Assembly: GCF_028372415.1 (NCBI RefSeq)
Contig: NC_092872.1
Coordinates: 282,041,206-282,105,205, forward strand
Reading direction: 5' to 3'
Length of the DNA stretch: 64,000 bases
From: Notamacropus eugenii
Taxonomy: Eukaryota > Chordata > Mammalia > Diprotodontia > Macropodidae
The notes beneath the pieces are model-generated. The model was not told where the DNA came from. It worked only from the letters and a program-made list of their open reading frames with translations, and ran no database searches. Made by a program: the position numbers and the translations under genes. This document shows positions 25,516 through 36,699 of this stretch, piece after piece. The stretch's first letter is position 1, and each line of letters opens with the position of its first letter.

Positions 25516-26077
25516 GCACTTACTCAGCTAGACAAGAGGCCTCTCCTCTCTGGATTCTCCACCATCTTTCTCTCTCTTGCTTCCACAAAGAATCCTAAGC
25601 ACTAAGTACCTAAGTACAAGAGTGCAAATATCTTGGCCAACAGTTTTATCCCAGACTAGAAGTTTTAGGAACTAAATCAATATTTAAAGGGGAAGGCAGA
25701 GAACAGACAGGAAGGGAATGGATAATGCCAGGAAGATTAACCTTCTCTTGGGTGTACAAATAGGAATGGGGAGAAGAGAAGGGAATTCCATATCTTCTGC
25801 CCTGCTCTCTCTGGGTAAGGTATGGAAGCAATGCTCAGCACACAGTCTCTTAGCCTGCCTGCCCTGATTCCTCCTTGGGTCTCGCACAGCAGAACTCTTA
25901 AGCTATCCAGAGATCACCTGCTCACGTTCTCTCCTTCCCACTTCGGCCTTGCTTCTCTAGCTTCCCCATCATCTAACCACAAACTATTTTCTCAAGGGTG
26001 TGAGGGGGTAGGTTGGGAGTCAAGATCATCCTACTCCTCCAGTAATACTGTAATAATTAATACAATAACATATCCAA

Positions 26078-26225
26078 TCAAATAATCCAATCCCATGAGC
26101 ATTTATTAAACACCTACTATATGCTAAGCACTGAGGATATGACTAATAAAAAGTCCCTCCTCTCAAGGAGCTTACAACCCAACGGGGAGATAAGAGGAGT
26201 CAGTAGAACAAGGGGTGGGGCAGGG
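26078..26225 (-). mobile_element. L2 LINE 3' end
   Basis: GAGCATTTATTAAACACCTA, CTATATGCTAAGCACTGAGG and CAAGGAGCTTACAACCCAAC are antisense L2. Confidence 0.7.
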
Positions 26226-27213
26226 AGAGACCAGAGAATGTCTTGTTGCAAGAAATTAAAACCAGGCAGAGTGGCAGATGTAAAGGGAAGTGAGCCAAAG
26301 TGTCCATTTTTTGCCCTCCATAAAGGAAGGCATTGGGAAAGTTTCATTCCCTTCTAGCTCTCCAAACAGAGCAGAGAGGAGGCTGAGGGAGGTGGTGTCA
26401 GGCGAGACTTGAATTAGCAGGGTTGAGAGGAATTGAACAGATAGGTAAGCTGACATAATTTTCTGAGCATGATCTTAATGAATAGGGCGTTGAACCTATT
26501 GCTAATGGGATCTCTGGTCTGCCTCCATCTGTGTCTAAAGACCTGGAGTGAGGGCCAACCGGACTTTTTAAACCTCGGTGTGTCTTCCTTCTGATTGGCC
26601 CGGCAATATGTCATTTGGTCTTCCCCCTGGCAAAAAGCAAGGCAATCCCAATTGGTGGTCACTTTAATGAGGAGATGGGCTAATAGTTCTTAGCTCCTCC
26701 CCACTGCTCCCTTGTTGGGGGTGGGGTGCAGGACTAATCCTAAAGTGAAAGGCTTAGTCTGTAGCTAGGAAAAGTGGGCAGATCTTCCCCTGGGGCTGAT
26801 GGCTTCCCTCTCTGACACCTCAGGAATGCTAATGCTTTGTGAGACCCAGTTGCCTTTAGCAATCTTGGCTAGAAAAACAAAAGCCACTTCAGTCAGGTTC
26901 TTTTCTGGTTAGGTCTCCCCTTTATAGACCAGGTCACCCCGAATTTTGACAAGGTAAAGCAAGGACATGAGTCATTCCTGACAAGGTTGATCAATGGGGG
27001 CTGAGAGTGATCGCCTTACTCCATCACACCCTTCAGAAACTTCCTGCCCTGCCAAAGGGGTGGGGGAGGTCTATCAAAGTGAGGAAAAGGATGGATGACA
27101 GAGAGATACTGGTTATTAAATAATGTCATACAATTTTAATTTTCCTTAGTGGCATGTGATGAGACTAGAGGTGATGAGCTTCACCTGGGAAGGGCATCTT
27201 GTACTATGGTGTT
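26226..27213. other. Non-repetitive gene-free block
   Basis: No recognised repeats, genes or splice-flanked frames. Confidence 0.4.
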
Positions 27214-27276
27214 GAATTAATAATGACAAATTAATAATAAAATAATTAATAATAAAATAATAATACCAATAATAGT
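27214..27276 (+). repeat. (AAT)n-rich stretch
   Basis: Imperfect AAT/AATA units next to a MIR. Confidence 0.8.
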
Positions 27277-27445
27277 CAATCTTATATTTATATAAGGTTT
27301 GTGATATGCTTCACAGATATTACCTCAGTCAAGTCTCACAACCAAAGTAGATACTGTGATCCTCATTTTACAGATAAGGAAACTGAGGCACAAAGAGGTG
27401 ATCCAAACAGGTTCATATAGCTATTAAATGTCTCAAGAGCTAATT
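27275..27445 (-). mobile_element. MIR SINE
   Basis: TTACAGATAAGGAAACTGAG and CAAAGAGGTGATCCAAACAG are antisense MIR, directly right of an (AAT)n-rich stretch. Confidence 0.7.
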
Positions 27446-27799
27446 CAGATCTTGATTTCAAGTTCAGCTCTCTTCCCCAAGACTCTCTGCCCCTCTGGGC
27501 TGTGCCTTCTAAACTGGGACTCAACTCATTAAAAAAAAGTTTCTCCTCCAACCTCATTCTATGTGGGGCCAGAAGGGCCCTGTCCTTCAGATCCACTACT
27601 GCTCCCTCCACCCCTTGGCCTCTTCCCGGGCTTCACACACTATAGCTCTACCTGGATGGGGCAAACTTTCCTTTACATGCACCTCTTCTCCCACCTCTGG
27701 CCTCACCTACCAAATCGAATTTGCTCTATGCAGCAGAATTTCCACTTCCAGCTCTGGGCTTCCAGCGAATGACATAGAGAAGTGAGTGCATCGGAATCC

Positions 27800-27900
27800 G
27801 GGAAGGTATAGAACCCTGAGTGGAATGAGACTCGTACATTCCCATCACATAGCAGAGTGCCTGGCACAAAGCAGGTTCTTCATGTTTGTTAAATTTAAAT
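27800..27900 (+). mobile_element. L2 LINE 3' end
   Basis: GCAGAGTGCCTGGCACAAAG followed by CAGGTTCTTCATGTTTGTTA is a degenerate L2 tail. Confidence 0.5.
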
Positions 27901-29261
27901 TGTCCACAGAGTCTGGGCCTCTGTGCTCCCCATATGAAGTGATACATGTCCCCATAGGCAGGCACTGATGGGCTCAGAGGGGCTTCTGGTCACACTTGGT
28001 CAGATAAAGGATCTGAACTGGGTGTTCTGCATTCTCTTAGTACTATTATGGGGATAGAGTGAGTGGGTCAGGAAGAGAAGTGGTGACTTGGAGCAACATG
28101 GGTGGGGAGGAACAGGGGAAGCAGGTGAGTGACGTCTAGGCTGATATATGCCACCATCCTCAGCCCTTGAGATCATGTTGCATAGCTGATGCCTTGTAGT
28201 CCTTTGAATAATGTCTACTACCTCCACCTAGTTGCCAAATAGCTTGTGGGGACGGTTTTCTATCACAGGCAAGGTAAGTCTGGTTCTATGATATGGTCCC
28301 CCAGATATCATGTGGACTGGACCGGAAAAGTGCATTTCTGTTCATTTGATGGGGATCAGCCTTCCCTTTTTGCAAACTATCTCCTTGCTGGCACCTTCTC
28401 ACATAAATAAGCCTCTGTTGGAGATAGGGGGTATCCCTCCTAAAGTCTGACTTGAAAACTTAGATAAGGCTTCTATAAATAGAGAAGTCCTTTGACCTTG
28501 ACCTGTCTCCTTTAGACAAAGGCACTGCCCCAGGGGCTTTCCCCACTTGACTCCCACACACTCTTCTGTTGCTGCTTTGTGAGCAGAGAGGGTCCCCTAT
28601 ACATGGCACTTACACTCTTTCCTTTCCCCGACTTCCTCCTCATGGTCTTTCTTCTCCTTTTCCTTTGTTCTCATTCTTCCTCTCCCCCAGGGCTGAGAAG
28701 AGGTTTGGTCGTGCTCTCAGTCAGAGTCGGGAAATCCGTGGTTTTTACCAACTAGGAAGGCTCCAGTTATAGGACAGGAATACATTTTAATCAATTGTAA
28801 TCCTTCTAAAAATGAGAATGTTTTATATCTTTAAAGTCGTTGGTAACTTGCATTACATAGGTGACATTTTTGATAAACAGTGAATTTCTTATTGAACCAA
28901 GAATTCCAGTATAGAATGGATATTGATGAGACACATGAAATACTTCTTTCTAAAGAAAAACTAGCTATTTGAGGGGTTCTGTTTTGCTGGTGCACTAAGA
29001 CCAAAACCAAAAGATTCTAGGAATCTGGGTATCCCTACAGGTTTGCCGCAGATGCCACAGATGAGTAAAGCAGAAGACTTTCCCCTCTTCCCTCAGGCCT
29101 CATTAACAGCAGAACTAACTCTATACCACAAGGTTAGTAACAGATATCACCATCTCTGAAACCTTCCAAACCATTCCTTGTTCTTTTGGGTATAAATATG
29201 GCAGAGACCACAGGACTCCAGCAGTAAGCAGTTATAAAAGACGACAAACTTCATACTTCTT
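27901..29261. other. Gene-free block beyond the TEX36 3' end
   Basis: No coding exon was recognised. It includes promoter-like CTATAAATAG near 28473 and two plus-strand TATA-like boxes near 29190 and 29231. None has supporting context. Confidence 0.35.
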
Positions 29262-29692
29262 GCATTGATCATGATGCAAAATTTATTGATGAGTTCTCAC
29301 AATGAATTTATTTTTATTTATCAACATATTTTACTCACATAATTTGGATTATAATGCAAAAAATACATAATTTTTTTCTCTTTTCCTGAATATCATTTTT
29401 AAAAATCTACAGATGAATATGGCAATACTGTAATAAATGGGGAGGGGGGTTCTATTCCCAGTATAATCATTTCTATGAACATTTTGCTATTTAAAGAAAC
29501 TTATACACCAAAACTATTATTATGGAAGAAAGTCTCTCTCATGTCCACATTCACGTTCTAAGTTTGTGTTTTAAAAGTGGTACTAAATGCAAAGGACCTT
29601 CTTTTATCATACCCTTACATAAAAGGATGAGAAAAATGTCCTGAGGCTAGGAATTTGCTGGAAAATGTGCAAGGCTTCCCAGCACCCTCTCA
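29262..29692 (-). other. TEX36: TEX36 3' untranslated region with poly(A) signals
   Basis: After the TAA at 29693-29695 the minus strand becomes AT-rich and carries AATAAA at 29313-29318, 29307-29312 and 29282-29287, with a T/G-rich stretch beyond. Inference: the transcript ends close to 29.26 kb, giving a 3' UTR of about 0.4 kb. Confidence 0.55.
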
Positions 29693-29917
29693 TTAGAGGG
29701 GTCTCCCTCCCCATATAAAAGGATCGTCCCACCTGTCAGAATGGTGTTTTGGGTAGAGTGGAAATAACCGGCCTTTTGCTCTTGGTTTAGCCATGTACGA
29801 TGCCTGATAAGTGCTTATGTTGTCCTCTAGGGGGGGTACGTAACCACTTGCCCAGCGATTGAAATTGGTAGACTGGAAGTGTAACTGCTCCTGGTCCAGC
29901 TTCTTACGCCCTAGACG
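29693..29917 (-). CDS. TEX36: TEX36 last coding exon
   Basis: Seen: acceptor ccttctccttcaccag, then 74 codons and a TAA. It opens RLGRKKLDQEQ and continues NFNRWASGYVPP and YQASYMAKP. Recalled human TEX36 has GLGRKK, NFNLWACDYVP and ISYVYKEA in the same order. A later block, RLFPLYPKHHSDRWDDPF, sits where human has a similar R-x-FP-x-Y-x-K-x-x-x-W stretch. The protein then stops at IWGGRPL, roughly 30 residues earlier than human, so the lysine-rich human tail is absent. The three exons found give 145 residues; with a first exon of about 17 the marsupial protein would be near 162. The frame has no internal stop and the gene looks functional. Confidence 0.92.
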   Translation of the reverse strand, partial: RLGRKKLDQEQLHFQSTNFNRWASGYVPPLEDNISTYQASYMAKPRAKGRLFPLYPKHHSDRWDDPFIWGGRPL

Positions 29918-30074
29918 CTGGTGAAGGAGAAGGAAAAGACAGGCAAGAAGTAAGGTCAAGATCAGGATGTTTCTCTTCTACTCAAGCTACCTATTCCCAA
30001 ACCTTTCTGAGTTCTGGTTATTTTCCAGCCTCCTGCTTATTCCTAAGATGTCTCTCCCATCCCACTTATGATTG

Positions 30075-30250
30075 TGTATAGAAAAGAACATAGAAGTTAG
30101 AGTCAGAAGGGACTTTGGTGAAGATGAGTAGTTCCATCCCTTCATTTTACAGAAAAGAAAAACCTGAGGCTAAGAGAGTTTAAGTCCCATGCCCAAAGTC
30201 ACACACAGCTAAGAATTAGCAGATCCAGGATTAGAAGCCAAGTCTTGTAT
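30075..30250 (-). mobile_element. MIR-class SINE relic in the last TEX36 intron
   Basis: The stretch reads CATTTTACAGA, GAGGCTAAGAGAG, CCAAAGTCACACA, which is the reverse complement of the MIR core. It is diverged and lies in the intron between the last two TEX36 exons. Confidence 0.65.
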
Positions 30251-30791
30251 TGAAACGCCATGATGCTTTCTCTAATTTATATTACTTAATGGTCAAAGGG
30301 ATAATTTCAGAGACTACCAGGTTCTCCCCCAAAAAACCAAGCAAGAATGAACGGACAAGCAGAAAATATCTCCCTGTCCTTTGGGAGGTATTCTGCCTGT
30401 GTAAAACAAGGATCCTTTAGTCAGATCTCAATCAGTCATGTTCAGGCAGAGACCACCTTAGCCTGGTGATATAGGAGGTAAGAAAAAAAAGGCAGTGAGC
30501 ATGTGCAGGAAAGGATCCATTGGGCCAACATCCCAGCGTCCACATCCTAATAGAACATTGTAGAAGCAACTTACAAAAGCTGCAGGATGAGAGAGCTGCC
30601 AAGTACAGCCCCAAAGCTGGCAACTTTAGCAAGTGTCTAGGAATATCAAAGATCTCATGCTTTTCAGAGCTATTTTTTACACTGGCTTTTGATACTATTT
30701 GGATTTCAAACTTGTTCCACTTTTCAGGTTGTTGTTCCATTGGGGAGGGAGGGGCATGCTATCTCCCCAGGGCACAAAAGTGAATACTCAC

Positions 30792-30872
30792 TTCATCCAG
30801 ACCATGGCCACAGAATTCCAAGCCTCGCCTATTATCGTGCATTGAAAATGGGAAGTAGTTTCTGCTGGCTTG
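30792..30872 (-). CDS. TEX36: TEX36 internal coding exon (third in human numbering)
   Basis: Seen: 27 codons in phase 0, acceptor ttcttttccag, donor GAA|gtgagt. The core FPFSMHDNRRGLEFCG aligns with FPFSVHDNRHSLENSG of human TEX36 as I recall it; the HDNR box is the most recognisable part of the family. Both splice sites are consensus and the exon length is a multiple of three, so the frame runs unbroken from the exon at 31577-31708 into that at 29693-29917. The 704-base intron upstream of it (30873-31576) holds two MIR relics. Confidence 0.92.
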
Positions 30873-31199
30873 CTGGAAAAGAAAGGGATGAGAGAGAGAA
30901 AGGGAAGTGTCAGAATTCAGGTGGGCTATGCCATTCCATTGATGGAAAAGGAAAACTAGTGAACCAAGTGGAGCAATAATAAAGGAAAGGAGCCAGGAAA
31001 AGTGAGGCAAGAGTCGGCTTGCACTAGGCACAGGACTTTAAAATACAAACTCATTTTTTTCACTCAGCCTTATAGACACTGGAAAAATCTTCCCTCAAAT
31101 GGCTCACTTGAAGGAAATGGAAGGAACATCTCTTCCAAACTCGGTGTGCAATGCACAAAGTCTGTGATTATATCTAATTCAGTCTCTGATGGTCACTAA

Positions 31200-31465
31200 C
31201 CTTGCTAAATCACTGCCCCTCCTGGGCATCAGTTTCCCCATCTGTAGCATGGAGGGATTGGAAGTGATGACTTCTGAAGTCCCTTCTAGAGTTGGGATGC
31301 TATAGTCCTATGATCATGTAGTTCATTCAAGTGCATGTGGCACTTTTCACATATTAACTTGGTTGATCTTCACAAAAATGTTGTGAGGGAGCGATTACAG
31401 GGGTTGACATTCCATTTCACAGATGAGGAAGCTGAGGCCAGGGTAGAGGAAGTGATTGGCCTCTA
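31200..31465. mobile_element. Two MIR relics in opposite orientation in a TEX36 intron
   Basis: 31200-31320 reads in MIR sense (CAGTTTCCCCATCTGTAGCA, then CCCTTCTAGAGTTGGGAT). 31340-31465 reads antisense (TTCACAGATGAGGAAGCTGA). Together they fill much of the intron between exons 31577-31708 and 30792-30872. Confidence 0.65.
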
Positions 31466-31576
31466 GGTGCATAGCTCTCTAAGGGTTGAGGGCGGGAGAT
31501 GAGGCCAGGTTCTTGGCATTACATAGCCCAACCCCATTCTCCCACATTTCTAGCCCCAGATGCACAGGTAACTCAC

Positions 31577-31708
31577 CTGCTGGCGGAGCTGGTAGCGTGA
31601 AGGCAGCCACTCCTCCACCTTCCGCTTACTCTCTGGGAGGAAAGGCTGCTTCATCATGGCAGTGGTGGTGGACTCGGGGGTTTTTTCAATCAGGCCAATA
31701 TGAGGAAA
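31577..31708 (-). CDS. TEX36: TEX36 internal coding exon (second in human numbering)
   Basis: Seen: 44 codons in phase 0, preceded on the minus strand by the acceptor gttttccag and followed by the donor CAG|gtgagt. The peptide starts FPHIGLIEKTPESTTTA and ends SRYQLRQQ. From memory, human TEX36 has FPHIGLTQKTPESITSA at the same place, immediately after its short first exon (which ends GRW). This is strong family evidence. Known: TEX36 is a small (about 186 residues in human) testis-expressed protein of unsettled function with no recognised catalytic domain. The segment between PESTTTA and QLRQQ is more diverged than the core motif. The upstream exon carrying the start Met was not found, so this entry is a gene fragment within the window. 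Confidence 0.92.
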
Positions 31709-32039
31709 CTGGAAAACATGACAGGTTTGGATCAAAACCAGCCCAATCAGATCTGTGACCCCAGCTTCGGGTTTCCTCTGGGAAGTGACCAAAATGCATT
31801 TGGGGTTTTCTTGGCACATCATGGCAACCACCTACAGTTTGAAATGGAAAGGATCTATGATGTTGGACAACAGTTATTTGTGTAACTGGCTCCCTCACCT
31901 GTCCACTCCTTGCCACTGTGGAGCCCATTCATTCATATTTTGTGTAGGCCCCCACAGCACCTAGTAGAATGTGAGCTGCCTGAGAGCAGGGAATGGTTCA
32001 TTTTTGCTTCCATATAGGGTCTGGCACACAGTACCCACT
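31709..32039. other. Start of the TEX36 upstream intron
   Basis: Minus-strand intron sequence above the acceptor at 31709. An L2-like tail (CTAGTAGAATGTGAGCTGCC, AGAGCAGGGAATGG) lies at 31940-32035. The first TEX36 exon is not here. Confidence 0.5.
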
Positions 32040-32300
32040 TAATAGGGCAGGTAGGTGGTACTTCAGCAGCTAGAGCACCAGGCCTGGAGTTAGAGAGACT
32101 CATTTTCCTGAGTTCAAATTCATCCTCAGACACTTGCTAGCTGTGTGACCCAGGGCAAGTCACCTTACCCTGTTTGCCTCAATTTCCTCATCTGCAAAAT
32201 GAGCTGGAGAAGGAAATGACAAACTACTCCAATATTTTTGTCCAAACAATCCCAGATGGGGTCACGACTGAAGCAATAGAACTGCAACACCAACATCACC
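32040..32300 (+). mobile_element. tRNA-headed CORE-SINE
   Basis: GGGCAGGTAGGTGGTACTTC start, CTAGCTGTGTGACCCAGGGC core, then GAGCTGGAGAAGGAAATGAC and a GGGGTCACGACTGAAG 3' end. A near full-length marsupial SINE of a different 3' type from the copy at 25.2 kb. Confidence 0.8.
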
Positions 32301-32499
32301 AATAGGCACTTTATACAAGCTTCTTGAAGCAAACTGAAATGTTTCTGATTCCATGTGGAGGCTGTGTCCTTGTGGTCAGACAGTATGAGAACAACAATGC
32401 TGAAAGGGAAAGATGGAAGAACAGACAGCATGATTTCTGAGTTATGAAGAGAAGTGGGCACTCCACAAAGATCTGGGAGGTCACTGTCCTCCATCTGCC

Positions 32500-33193
32500 C
32501 AGGGCTTCCCCACTCTCTTCATTCCAAAGGCCCTTGACGTCATCCCCCACCATTCCCTCTTTTCCTCTTGGACCTGTCTCCTATCCAAGGCCAGGGCCTC
32601 TATTCTCTCCCTCCATCTCCTCCCTTTCTGTCTCCTCCAGAAAACTGGCACATCATTCACAGCATCACAGAGAGCAAGCCCCATCTTCCTTGTTGCCCTC
32701 TCCATCCCTCCAGTCACCCCAACTCACAATCTCAGCACCTTCTCATTCTGGATCTTTCCAATCAGCTGCCATCTTGTCAATCCCATCTCCACAATAGGCC
32801 TCATGTACATACCCTTCTCTCCACTCACATAGCCACCCCTGGCTCAGACTGGTTTCCCTTTGGAATTCTCTTTGGAATTTCTCCTTTGTACACAGCTGCC
32901 CCAAACACGGGCTTGGCCAGGCCACTCTCCCAGTCAAAATTAAGACTTTTGACGTTTGAACCATTTCACAGCCTGCCTATAGCCCACATTTCCAGGCTTA
33001 CTGTGAATTTTTCCCTCATACAGTCTATCCTCTAGCCCACAGGGTCTACAATCTCTTATCTCCAAGCTTTCGCCCAAGCTTTCCACATCCCTGGAAAGTG
33101 CACCTTCCTCAGTTCTACCTCACAAAATCCCTGGCTTCCTTTAAGGTTCAGCTCAAGTAACTCCTCCCACGAGGCCTAACTCCCCCCCTCTCC

Positions 33194-33263
<70 letters not shown>

Positions 33264-33440
33264 TAGTACCCCACAATTACTTTGAATTGACTTATCTGTG
33301 CACATATCTACTGTCTTCCCACCCCTCAGTCCCCCAAGAGAAAGTGGGGTCCTAAAAGTCATTGTGTTCTTGTTTTTGAACACTTGATGCCTGTGGAGGT
33401 GATTTAGCAAAGACTTATTCAATCAATCTATCAATGAAAA
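32500..33440 (+). mobile_element. L2 LINE 3' region split by an (AC)n run
   Basis: The C/T-rich body (TTTCACAGCCTGCCTATAGC, CCTTTAAGGTTCAGCTCAAG) is followed after the (AC)n at 33196-33260 by CCACCCCTCAGTCCCCCAAG and GCAAAGACTTATTCAATCAA. Open frames of up to 155 codons here are relics, not genes. Confidence 0.6.
33196..33260 (+). repeat. (AC)n microsatellite
   Basis: About 32 AC units inside an L2 3' region. Confidence 0.95.
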
Positions 33441-34559
33441 CCAGGAGTTACCCTATGCCTTGCTTCCTCTAGGTGGATATTGGAGTGGAAAGGTAGGCAG
33501 CTTCCAGAGAGAATCAATGTCTCCTCCCCTACCCTCCCCCTCCCCTGTCAACAACCCAGGACTCAATCTATGGTTTTTGTTCCAGGTGCAAAAATTCCTA
33601 GGGACGGTCATGGCAGAAGGGTTTTACAGTATCTATCAAAAATCAAGTCTGACTTCCTCATCTAATGAGCGAGGAAAGGATTGGTCCATGCTAAGTATTA
33701 TCAGCCAGCACTGGAACAGGAGCCTCAGTCTTTCCCCTCCCTCCTGGTTCCAGGTCGGGCTCTGCCTTCAGTGTGTCCCATTTCCCACCTCCAGACCCCT
33801 GAGCAGACAGGCACTGCCATCAGCTCTAGAAAGTTCTGCAGAAAGGATCTACCTTCTTCTACTAGCACAGCAGTAGCAGTGACGCCCCTGCCAGCTAAGT
33901 GACAAACCCCTACTTTGGTTCATTTGTATCCTGTGATTCCGTGGATTAAATTGCTGTTTAAAAAAAAATTACTGGCGTTTTCATTTCACTCCTTTAAAAA
34001 TATATTTAATGGCTATAACATGATAGCTGTGAAATAAACCCTTCTGTTAGATATGATAGCCGTGAAATATGGCTTTTTAACTCATTGGCGGTACGGTTTT
34101 TGCTGCAGTCATTCAGTCACAGAATGACTGAAATATTAAAGATTATCCTCAATGTGAAAATGAGAGGAAGAGATGGGGAAAGCCTGTGACCTTGCTACAT
34201 TAGAACCAGAGACATTTCCACATCCAAGGTCATCGGGGTATCCTTGACCTTGAAGCTCCCCCTACCCCAGCTGACCCCCTCTCTCTGACTTAGAGTACGT
34301 GAAAGAGGATCAGGATGAGCTTGTGGGAGGGGACCTGCTCAGATGGGATCAGGCACAGAGAAGACCCTTCATAAATCTTCCTGGGAATGGATTGGGCTGG
34401 ATTTGCACTTGGTTTTCACCAGAACCCTGGGCTTCTGGGAGAAAACGTGTCTAGGTTCAGCCAAGCTTTCTTACCCATATCCCTGCCTTCTGTTTCCTGG
34501 AGGCAATGATCCTGGAGACATGTGAATACAGCAAAGATGAGGAAGGGAAAGTCGGAGGG
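33441..34559. other. Gene-free block left of the minisatellite
   Basis: No recognised repeat dominates. ORFs of up to 138 codons (33460-33876, plus) lack similarity or splice support. Confidence 0.35.
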
Positions 34560-34963
34560 GCTTGGGCAGCTGAGGTGACTGAAAAGGCTGGTGAGCCCAG
34601 GGTGTCTGGAGAGGCTGGTGAGCCCAGGGTGTCTGGAGAGGCTTGTGAGCACAGGGTGGCTGAAGAGGCTGGTGAGCCCAGGGTAGCTGGAGAGGCTCGT
34701 GGGCCTGGGGTGGCTGAACAGGCTGGTGAGACTGGTGTGGCTGGACAGGTTCGTGAGCGTGGGATGGCTGAACAGGCTGATGAGACTGGTGTGGCTGGAT
34801 AGGTTCGTGAGCCTGAGGTGGTTGAACGGGCTGGTGAAACCGACATGGCTGGACAGTTTTGTGAGCATGGGGTTGCTGAAGAAGCTGGTGAGACCAGAAT
34901 GACTGGACAGGCTGGTGAGACCCAGGTAGCTGGACAGGCTCGTGAGCCCAGAGTGCCCCGGAA
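34560..34963. repeat. 27-bp minisatellite, about 14 units
   Basis: Units of the type GCTGGTGAGCCCAGGGTGTC followed by TGGAGAG recur every 27 bases from about 34587 to 34963, with a degenerate unit before. Units differ by a few substitutions (GAGCCC/GAGACT, TCTGGAGAG/GCTGAACAG). Because the period is nine codons and the unit has few stop triplets, long open frames appear on both strands, including a 183-codon minus frame from 34457 to 35008. I regard these as by-products of the repeat. Confidence 0.9.
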
Positions 34964-35639
34964 GGTTTCAGCCGGACTAGCTGGCTCCATTGGCTCAGGC
35001 TGCTCCATGAAGTCTGAGGATTAGGGAGTCTGTGTTCTTCCTACATCTCTTGTTTTGCTCTAGATTCTGGTTCAGACTCTTGGGCCTCTGTGGAAGTTAG
35101 AACCCCAGGGCTGTCATGGAAGGAGAAGGACACAGCAGAATGAGTGCTGAGCTCTCAGTGTTCCCTGATGTTTGTCTGTAATCGAGGGTTCCCTAGGTGA
35201 GTGGGAAAGGGCCAGGTTCTGCCTGCCTGGGCAGTACTGGACAGTCACCAGGCAACAGCACAGCTGAAGTAAACATGCCCATCTAAGCCCAACTGCTGCC
35301 CCCATTTACTGGTATCCTGCTCAGCCCCATTTCTCCATTGTACCTTTTCATGTTCCAGACTCTCCACTTCCCTGGAGTTCTCCTCTAGCATCTTCATGCT
35401 TACTCTCTCCCTCACATATTTCCTCCACCTTCCAGACATACTAGAAGCCTGGGCTTCTGAAGATACCTCACCCCTTGCCTCCCTGTCACTCGAAAATCAC
35501 CCCATCTAGTCTTTGTTCTTCCCTGTTCCCATTCCATGGGTACCCCTCTCCCTGACCTCTGCACACCCAGACACATATACTACAAGGTTTACTGCACCTG
35601 GCTTGGTCCTGACTCAGTCCAGATGGTGGGATCAAAAGC
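34964..35639. other. Gene-free block right of the minisatellite
   Basis: Weakly L2-like C/T-rich sequence at about 35330-35560. No gene seen. Confidence 0.35.
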
Positions 35640-35772
35640 TCATTTCAAATCCTGCTTCCTTTTCTACAGGTAAGGAAACATAAGTGACTTGCCCAAGGTC
35701 ACATAGCTGGTAAAGCTTGGATATAAATCCAGGTCCCCTGACTGTAATGCCTATATCCTTTCCAATTTACCA
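35640..35772 (-). mobile_element. MIR SINE
   Basis: CTACAGGTAAGGAAACATAA, GTGACTTGCCCAAGGTCACA and TATAAATCCAGGTCCCCTGA are antisense MIR. Confidence 0.65.
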
Positions 35773-35789
35773 CAGTTCTTACATCTGCT

Positions 35790-36690
35790 GTAATCCACTA
35801 CTGGCCTCCAGGTCATTCTCCTTCTCACAGGTGCCTTTAGACTTGGAAATGGCAATGTTCAGGTATGAACGTGACTTTGAGTGTCCTGGCTTCCCAGGTC
35901 ATCAGACCCTTGACTTGTATGTCTTTGATCTCACCTTAAAACTCATCATCACCCAAAATTATTCCATCTCTCTGAAATACCCCTTTCTAACTACGATCTC
36001 CTGTCCTTATAGCTTTCCCAGTGCCCAACCCTGAAAATCTGCTCATCCTCACCCCTTCTTTTATCCCCTGTTCTCTTAGTCACCCCCATTCTGATCTCAC
36101 TGCCCCCTTCTCAAACTTGACCCTAGAACTTACCAGCTCAATAGGACATTTTCCTTTAGTCTTGAATGCTTTGTTCCAATGTCCATGGGCTGGTCATTTC
36201 CTTCTCAACTCCTGAACTCCAACTCCTGTTAATGCTCCGTCTTGGGTCACCCTACCATCTACCTCCTCCCTTCCTCTCCTCTCCCCCCAGCCATTGAATA
36301 CTCCTAGAGAAAGTCATTGAACCATAGCCGACTGGGGTCATTCAACATTTCTATTGGTTCACCTCAGTTCTGCTCTCACCCATGTACAGAAACCCACTGA
36401 GTCATCTCTGATCCTCTATCATCCTCCCAAAAGCACCTGTTCCCAACCTTCTCTTTTCTCTTTGAGCTCCCAGCTCCCACCTTTGTCTCAGTAGATGATG
36501 TCACTTGCTAGGGCACTGAGAATAGGAAAGTCATCCGAGTGAAGAACGTCATTTCCTCTCTCTCAAACTTCTCAAGATCTTCACCCAAGTTTTTCTGCTT
36601 TGTCCCAGCACAGGGGAAGAGGCAGCAGCCTTTCTCCCCATGGCCAAGATTTCAACCCTCTCCATCTGCCCTTGATTCCATGAGTGCCCC
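35790..36690 (+). mobile_element. L2 LINE ORF2 region
   Basis: The translation LDLYVFDLTLKLIITQNYSI followed by SLKYPFLTTISCPYS fits the endonuclease part of L2 ORF2 (pattern D-L-x-F-D-L-x-x, S-D-H-x-L-L-S) with decay. T/C-rich composition continues to about 36.69 kb. Confidence 0.55.
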
Positions 36691-36699
36691 AATGGTGTT

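Noticed and set aside
28320-28780. Possible LTR with CTATAAATAG
   Set aside because: A TATA-like box is present, but I could find no matching ends, target-site duplication or poly(A) signal at a fitting distance.
32444-32553. Search hit for the TEX36 first exon near CCATCTGCCCAG
   Set aside because: The antisense reading gives a Gly-Arg-Trp-like end in only one frame, without a donor after Trp or an upstream Met-x-Lys-Gly-Arg pattern.
32568-33035. 155-codon plus-strand ORF
   Set aside because: It lies in C/T-rich L2-derived sequence and matches no protein family.
34457-35008. 183-codon minus-strand ORF
   Set aside because: It arises from the 27-bp minisatellite, whose period is a multiple of three. 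There is no sign of a start or splice context.
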